Positions 59,571 through 64,000 of a stretch of 64,000 bases of DNA are shown here, piece by piece (the stretch's first letter is position 1; each line of letters opens with the position of its first letter). Source of the stretch: Rhodococcus jostii RHA1 (GTDB lineage Bacteria > Actinomycetota > Actinomycetes > Mycobacteriales > Mycobacteriaceae); contig NC_008268.1 in assembly GCF_000014565.1 (NCBI RefSeq), forward strand, positions 496,001 to 560,000, written 5' to 3'. Below the pieces are notes generated by a model. The model did not search any database, had not been told where the DNA came from, and saw nothing but the letters and a program-made list of their open reading frames with translations. The translations under genes were made by a program, and so were the position numbers.

Positions 59571-60806
59571 CTACGGGAATCTGGTTGCCAGCCACGCGCC
59601 GATGTCGGCGGCGGCGAGGCTGGCACCGGTGGGTGCGCCGTCGTGGATCGGTCCGCCGAAGTGGGTGCCGGCAACGCGGACGTGGGTTTTGTCCGTCGAT
59701 CCGAGTGCATCGCACATCGTCTTGGCATCGTCGGGGAAGCAGGCCTGGTCTCCGGTGAGTTCGACGAACAGTGTCGGTGCGGTCACCGTCGGGGCGCAGC
59801 GCAGGAAGTCGGCGTTGCTGCTGAGCCCGGACCAGGTCGACAACCAGGCGTCCGGCGTGGAAAAGCGGCCGAAGCCGACGAGTCCGTAGTTGGTCAGGTC
59901 GGGTCGCCGGCCGAACAGCGACCCGTAAGGGCGTTCGTTCGGGTTCAGCGATAGATCGACGAACCGTAGGTCCGCATCGGTGCGATAGACGGTCAGGACG
60001 CGGGGCGCGAGGGCGGCGCGGCGATCTCCCGGATCCGACGTGCTCTTGTACCGTCGGCGCGCGTCGGCCGCTTCGTCGATGCGTTGCCGGGCGATGGTGT
60101 CGAGGCGGGTAATGCGGTCGTGCTGCGCTCGGCGGTAGCGGGTGATGAATTCCGTTGAGTAGGACGAACTGTGGGGTGGATCGGCGAATCCATTCGCTGG
60201 ATCGAACGGGTTCAGGTCCGGATCTGTCGAGAGCGGGTCGGACTCGTCGACGACCGACGGGTCGATCAGCCGCAGCAGCAGTGCACCCTGACCGGGGTGC
60301 GGTGCCATGAATATCGCCGCGTCGGGCCGGGGCATGTCGGCGCCAGCCAGATCGATGGGTCTGTCCGCGGGGGTATGCGTCAACCGCTCCCCCGACGGCA
60401 ACCCAGCTTGCTGGTGGTAGAACGCAAAGAGGGTCCCGCCGCCGGAATGGCCGAGGGTGACGATGTGGTCGAAGCCCCTCTCCCGCAGGAATATTTGCCC
60501 GGCCGCGACATCCAGCAAAGCCTGCTCGTGCACGAGAGCGACGTCGTTGTTGACCGATCGAGTGCCCTGCGTCCACACCGCGTATCCGCGGGCGAGCAGC
60601 TCGGGCACCAGCACGTGGTGAGTCAGATCCTGGCGCGGGTGCATCAGCGCGACGACGGTGTGCGCGCCGGGCACCATCCGCAGGACGCCGGAGACCTTCG
60701 CTCCGTCCGCGGTGGTGAGTTCGTGTACCGACGTGACGGTGGTGTCGGGGGCCTGGGCGGCGTCGATGTACCGGCCGGCGCCGAGCCGCTGGGTGCTGTC
60801 GTTCAT
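59571..60806 (-). CDS. Alpha/beta-hydrolase fold protein
   Basis: 411 aa from the ATG at 60806. The nucleophile elbow GHSGGG lies near residue 115, preceded by the oxyanion strand VVALMHPRQDLTHHVL; late Asp in VELTGDQACFPDDAK and His in VAGTHFGGP complete a plausible triad. The long insert (residues 150-290) is unusual. It overlaps the small upstream gene (ATGA). A ring-fission or ester hydrolase role in the pathway is inferred. Confidence 0.8.
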   Translation of the reverse strand: MNDSTQRLGAGRYIDAAQAPDTTVTSVHELTTADGAKVSGVLRMVPGAHTVVALMHPRQDLTHHVLVPELLARGYAVWTQGTRSVNNDVALVHEQALLDVAAGQIFLRERGFDHIVTLGHSGGGTLFAFYHQQAGLPSGERLTHTPADRPIDLAGADMPRPDAAIFMAPHPGQGALLLRLIDPSVVDESDPLSTDPDLNPFDPANGFADPPHSSSYSTEFITRYRRAQHDRITRLDTIARQRIDEAADARRRYKSTSDPGDRRAALAPRVLTVYRTDADLRFVDLSLNPNERPYGSLFGRRPDLTNYGLVGFGRFSTPDAWLSTWSGLSSNADFLRCAPTVTAPTLFVELTGDQACFPDDAKTMCDALGSTDKTHVRVAGTHFGGPIHDGAPTGASLAAADIGAWLATRFP

Positions 60807-61048
60807 TGCGGCTCGACTCGCATGGCGTCCTTGTCCCACTGTGTGATTCGGGACTGCGCCAATCCGGCGACGCTGCTGTACCAGACGGCGTGGCGGCAGC
60901 CGGTGGCACGGCGGTCGATGACGATGGCCGAGTCGGAGACGATTCGGAAGTAGGGTCCGACGTGGTCGACGGTGACCGCCGGGTTGCGACCGGCCACCTC
61001 GGCGACAGCTGTGTTCTCCGGGACGTCGAGGATGAACAGGGTCGTCAT
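60803..61048 (-). CDS. Small protein of unknown function in the catabolic operon
   Basis: 81 aa. TLFILDVPENTAVAEVAGRNPAVTVDHVGPYFRIVSDSAIVIDRRATGCRHAVWYS shows an alpha-beta pattern with no family I recognise. ATGA overlaps at both ends tie it to the VOC protein and the hydrolase, suggesting a stoichiometric partner. Confidence 0.7.
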   Translation of the reverse strand: MTTLFILDVPENTAVAEVAGRNPAVTVDHVGPYFRIVSDSAIVIDRRATGCRHAVWYSSVAGLAQSRITQWDKDAMRVEPQ

Positions 61049-61689
61049 CGTGTCACCATCTCCTTCGATTCCTGCTCCTGATGCCAGGCCGCTGCCCGTT
61101 CGGTGATCAGTTCGGCTTTGCGGGTGAGCAGCGCGGCCATGCTGGGGTCCGGGCCGGTCACGACGTCGACGAGGGCGTCGATGGTCAGGTTGGCGTCGAG
61201 GTCTTCCTGCGGGGTGACCGGGCGCAGCGCCCGGGTAATTTCGATCATGTAGCCGTTGGGGTCGTGGGTGTAGATCGACTCGATCGTCTCGTGCTGGATC
61301 TGCATCTCCACCGGCCACGCGCTGTGGTCCAAGCGCCGCCGGTATTCCATCAGGTCGTCTTCGCTGTCCACGTGGATTGCCAGGTGACGGGAGCGGATGA
61401 AGAAGATCGGGACGTCCTCGGCAAAGCGCGAGTAGGAGTCGCCCTGCGGGCCGCCGTCGAACGGTTCGAGGCCGAAGTAGTAGAAGAAGGCCAATCGGTC
61501 GTCGTTGCCGATATCGAAGAAGAAATGGATGAAGTCGGGGTGTTTCTCCGGGCCCCAACCGGCCGCGCAGATCGAGTGCACCACCGGGAACCCGAGAACG
61601 TCGCGGTAGAACGTGACGGTCGCGGCGGGGTCGAATGTCGGGTAGGCGACGTGGTCGACGCCTTTGACTGTGTGTTGCAGGTCGGACAT
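61045..61689 (-). CDS. VOC/glyoxalase superfamily protein
   Basis: 214 aa. Two VOC modules are visible: VDHVAYPTFDPAATVTFYRDVLGF near residue 10, with the first metal His, and LAIHVDSEDDLMEYRRRL near 103, then IYTHDPNGYMIEITR near 140 with the metal Glu. Likely a metal-dependent dioxygenase, isomerase or lyase acting on a ring-cleavage product. It overlaps the small gene downstream and is 23 nt from the isomerase-like gene. Confidence 0.85.
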   Translation of the reverse strand: MSDLQHTVKGVDHVAYPTFDPAATVTFYRDVLGFPVVHSICAAGWGPEKHPDFIHFFFDIGNDDRLAFFYYFGLEPFDGGPQGDSYSRFAEDVPIFFIRSRHLAIHVDSEDDLMEYRRRLDHSAWPVEMQIQHETIESIYTHDPNGYMIEITRALRPVTPQEDLDANLTIDALVDVVTGPDPSMAALLTRKAELITERAAAWHQEQESKEMVTR

Positions 61690-61712
61690 GGTGAACTCCA
61701 ATGGATTCGAGG

Positions 61713-62471
61713 CTACTGAACAGTGGTGGCCGGAGCATCGGCACGCAGCAGACCGCCGGCTCCGGGAATGTCGACCGCAAGGTCGAGCGCCCGCAGCAGG
61801 CTGTAGGCGCCGGCGGTGGCGGCCGAGAGGACGGGCAGCCCGAACTCGTCTTCGGCCGATTGGACGAGGTCGAGTGAGGGCATCTGCACGCACGCGGAGA
61901 GCACCAGCGCGTCGGCTCCGGCGCGGTCGAGCGATCGGGCGGCGTCCATCACCCGGTGGCCGGGGATGCAGCCGACCTCCGCGTTGTCGGCGACTTCGAG
62001 GGCTCGCCAGTCCGTTACCCGGATTCCTTCGGCCTCGATGTACGCGACGACCTGCTCGGCGAGGGGACGCATGTAGGGGGTGACCAGGACGATCCGTTCG
62101 GCGTGGATCGCGTGGAGTGCTTCGACGAGTGCGCCCGCGCTCGAGCGGATCGCCGCTTCCGAACCGCCGGTGGCCAGTTGCTCGGCAATCAGCCCCTCCA
62201 CTCGCTGATGCTCTCCGGGCCCCACCGACATCAGGGCGACCAGGCACGCGTAGAGGATAGCGTCGACCCCGGCATCACCGAGCTCGAGGATGCATCGCTC
62301 GCGTTGGGCGTTCATCGCCCGTAGCTGCTCAGGGGACACGGACTGCATCCGCATCCGGCTCGAGTGAAACGAGAACCGCGCGTCCGCATGCCGGTTGAGC
62401 AGTGCCGGCATTTCCGTCTCGACGGTCACATTTGAACTCGGTACGACGAGCCCGATGCGATGAATGCCCAT
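61713..62471 (-). CDS. Maleate isomerase-like Asp/Glu racemase superfamily protein
   Basis: 252 aa. The N-terminal motif GLVVPSSNVTVETEMP is typical of maleate isomerases and arylmalonate decarboxylases. Two catalytic cysteines are placed as expected (YACLVALMSVGPG near 80, LSACVQMPSL near 194). Maleate cis-trans isomerisation to fumarate is the best guess and would fit the end of an N-heterocycle pathway. It is first gene of the minus-strand series, divergent from the hydantoinase gene. Confidence 0.85.
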   Translation of the reverse strand: MGIHRIGLVVPSSNVTVETEMPALLNRHADARFSFHSSRMRMQSVSPEQLRAMNAQRERCILELGDAGVDAILYACLVALMSVGPGEHQRVEGLIAEQLATGGSEAAIRSSAGALVEALHAIHAERIVLVTPYMRPLAEQVVAYIEAEGIRVTDWRALEVADNAEVGCIPGHRVMDAARSLDRAGADALVLSACVQMPSLDLVQSAEDEFGLPVLSAATAGAYSLLRALDLAVDIPGAGGLLRADAPATTVQ

Positions 62472-62516
62472 GTTGTGGCCCTTCTGAGGGGGAGTCGGAC
62501 GTAGATTTACGCCTAT

Positions 62517-62653
62517 GACGAGTATTCGACGCCGATGATGATTCGTCAAGACCCCGAGTGGCGCGAGCGTGGGTTCGCCGCGGCTTTCCTCGCATCCGTG
62601 ACGGCACTCACAGTTGCCTCTTGACATGTCATCAGTCACGTCGAATACTCGAC
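62517..62653. promoter_or_regulatory. Paired operators in the divergent promoter of the isomerase and hydantoinase genes
   Basis: GTCGAATACTCGAC at 62640-62653 is a 5-4-5 palindrome. Its inverse with one change, GACGAGTATTCGAC, lies at 62517-62530, about 46 bp upstream of the isomerase start; the other is about 77 bp upstream of the hydantoinase start. One regulator probably controls both directions. No regulator gene is adjacent within the window. Confidence 0.6.
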
Positions 62654-62729
62654 ACAGACGTAAGGAGTGTTCGAGGATGACCTCACACCGCCCCCTGAAT
62701 TTCCCCCAGCACGAAGGAGCGCAGCTGCA

Positions 62730-64000
62730 ATGGCATATGTGATCGGAGTGGACGTCGGTGGCACGTTCACCGACGCGGTATTGGACGACGATGCCGGCAC
62801 TGTTCTCGCCGCGAAGGCCCCCTCGACACCGCCGGACTACTCCCGCGGCGTGATCGATGTCCTCGAGGTACTCGCCGGGCAATTGGGCTGCCCGATCGAG
62901 GAAATGCTGGCAAACACCCACCACATCGCACACGGCACCACGTCGTCACTCAACGCGCTCGTCATGGGCAACGTGCCCCCGGTCGGCTTCCTCACCACCA
63001 AAGGCCATCGCGACTCCATCTACATCATGAACGTCGAGGGCCGATACCTGGGCGGCTCACCGGAACAGTTACAAAATGTCATGGGACAGAGCAAATCTCA
63101 TGGACTGATACCGAAGAAGCATGCCCTGGAAGTCACCGAACGACTCGACCGCGACGGCAACGTCGTCGTCGCACTCGACGAAGAATCCGCCCGTCGATCC
63201 ATCCGCGCGCTCCTCGCCGACGGCATCACCGCGATCGCAGTCTCCCTGCTGTGGTCGTTCCGCAACCCGACGCACGAGCAGCGCATCCGCGAGCTCGTCC
63301 ACGAGATCGACCCGACGGTGTTCGTGTCCCTGTCGAGTGAGGTGAGCCCACGCATCCGCGAATTCGCCCGCAACGCGACGACCATCATGAGCACCCAGAT
63401 CGGACCGGGGCTGCGTGACTACCTCGGTTCACTGGAGTCCGAGCTGCGGGACCGCAAACTCGCCGGACCCCTGCTGGTGATGCAGAGCAACGGCGGCGCC
63501 GTCGCAGCCGCCGAGGCACCGAAGAACGCGATCAGCACCGTCGGATCGGTGCTGACCGGTGGCGTGGTCGGTGCGGTGTCCCTCGGCAAACAACTCGGCC
63601 ACCGCAACATCATCGCCACCGATGTGGGCGGCACCACCTTCCTTGTCGGCCTCGTCGTCGACGGCGAGCCCGTCCGGGCGTCCAGCACGATCATCAACCA
63701 CCACCCGATCAACGTTCCCACCCTCGAGGTACACGCCATCGGATCCGGCGGCGGCGCCATCGCCTGGGTCGACCCCGGCGGCAATCTCCAGATCGGCCCG
63801 CACAGCGCCCAGGCCGTCCCCGGCCCGGCGTGCTACGGCCAGGGCGGCATCGAACCGACCAACGCCGACGCGAATCTGGTTCTCGGGATCCTGCCCGAAC
63901 ACGGGCTCCTCGGCGGCCGTAAGCCGCTGGACAAGGACCTCGCGCGGGACGCGATCCGCACCAAGATCGCCGAACCCCTCGGGCTGTCGATCGAAGACGC
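62730..64000 (+). CDS. Hydantoinase/oxoprolinase A subunit (HyuA-like), cut by window edge
   Basis: 423 complete codons are visible and the frame runs off the end. The N-terminal Hydant_A_N domain is clear: VIGVDVGGTFTDAVLDDDAG, then HHIAHGTTSSLNALV near 65. The actin-like ATPase core follows with TDVGGTTFLVGLVVDGEP near 308 and HAIGSGGGAIAWVD near 333. It is an ATP-dependent cyclic amide hydrolase such as N-methylhydantoinase or oxoprolinase; the B subunit should follow outside the window. ACGAAGGAG precedes the ATG. Confidence 0.92.
   Translation, partial: MAYVIGVDVGGTFTDAVLDDDAGTVLAAKAPSTPPDYSRGVIDVLEVLAGQLGCPIEEMLANTHHIAHGTTSSLNALVMGNVPPVGFLTTKGHRDSIYIMNVEGRYLGGSPEQLQNVMGQSKSHGLIPKKHALEVTERLDRDGNVVVALDEESARRSIRALLADGITAIAVSLLWSFRNPTHEQRIRELVHEIDPTVFVSLSSEVSPRIREFARNATTIMSTQIGPGLRDYLGSLESELRDRKLAGPLLVMQSNGGAVAAAEAPKNAISTVGSVLTGGVVGAVSLGKQLGHRNIIATDVGGTTFLVGLVVDGEPVRASSTIINHHPINVPTLEVHAIGSGGGAIAWVDPGGNLQIGPHSAQAVPGPACYGQGGIEPTNADANLVLGILPEHGLLGGRKPLDKDLARDAIRTKIAEPLGLSIED

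Overview
The window is high-GC actinobacterial DNA and most resembles Rhodococcus or a close mycolic-acid relative. The evidence is gene content: a propane monooxygenase cluster in the actinobacterial prm/mim order, an Rv1733c-like membrane protein, a DUF3263-like protein, an ANTAR protein, many TetR regulators, and dense ATGA/GTGA translational coupling. No rRNA, convincing tRNA or CRISPR array was seen. All functions are read from motifs by eye; no database search was run.

Layout. 1-5.9 kb: an acyl-CoA catabolic group on the minus strand (acyl-CoA synthetase cut by the window edge, CoA-transferase, thioesterase, crotonase, Rieske oxygenase) with two sister TetR regulators. 6-9.7 kb: a P450, its ferredoxin and a frameshifted SDR, beside the wreck of an FprB-type ferredoxin/ferredoxin-NADP reductase. 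9.7-15 kb: a double Lrp/AsnC regulator, an MFS exporter-like carrier and two M20 amidohydrolases. 15-19 kb: a C-A-T-TE single-module NRPS whose adenylation core has foreign-looking codon use. 19-25.3 kb: a quinone oxidoreductase, an ANTAR protein, a TetR, a PF10118-like metalloprotein coupled to a membrane protein, and a catalase.

25.4-40.2 kb is the propane monooxygenase island: prmABCD, amidohydrolase, MIP18/DUF59-like protein, Zn alcohol dehydrogenase, a dedicated GroEL, then an ABM-domain protein and a GlcD-like oxidase. It is bracketed by two related AcoR/MimR-type activators. The same 17-bp operator (CGTCTCA-N3-TGAGACG) lies in both flanking promoter regions, and strong hairpins follow prmA, prmD and groEL.

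40.2-47.1 kb is accessory DNA with small genes, an NmrA-like protein, a methyltransferase, a YCII protein and gene relics (LysR, CrtI-like). 47.1-52.9 kb is a nested mobile locus. An IS256-family element with 35-bp terminal repeats and a near-perfect 8-bp target duplication has been split by an IS1182-like fragment and by a 3.2-kb cassette. The cassette has its own inverted repeats and encodes a tyrosine recombinase, a small XRE-type protein and a protein with five zinc ribbons fused to a degenerate recombinase domain. I consider this cassette the most unusual system here.

53-64 kb is a second catabolic island: a heme-dependent oxidative N-demethylase (DUF3445/Dmm-like) operon with a truncated N-demethylase paralogue, a MOSC-reductase fusion, an alpha/beta hydrolase, a VOC protein, a maleate-isomerase-like protein, and a hydantoinase A subunit running off the right edge. 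Together they suggest oxidative N-dealkylation followed by ring opening of an N-alkylated heterocycle. The substrate is inferred only loosely.
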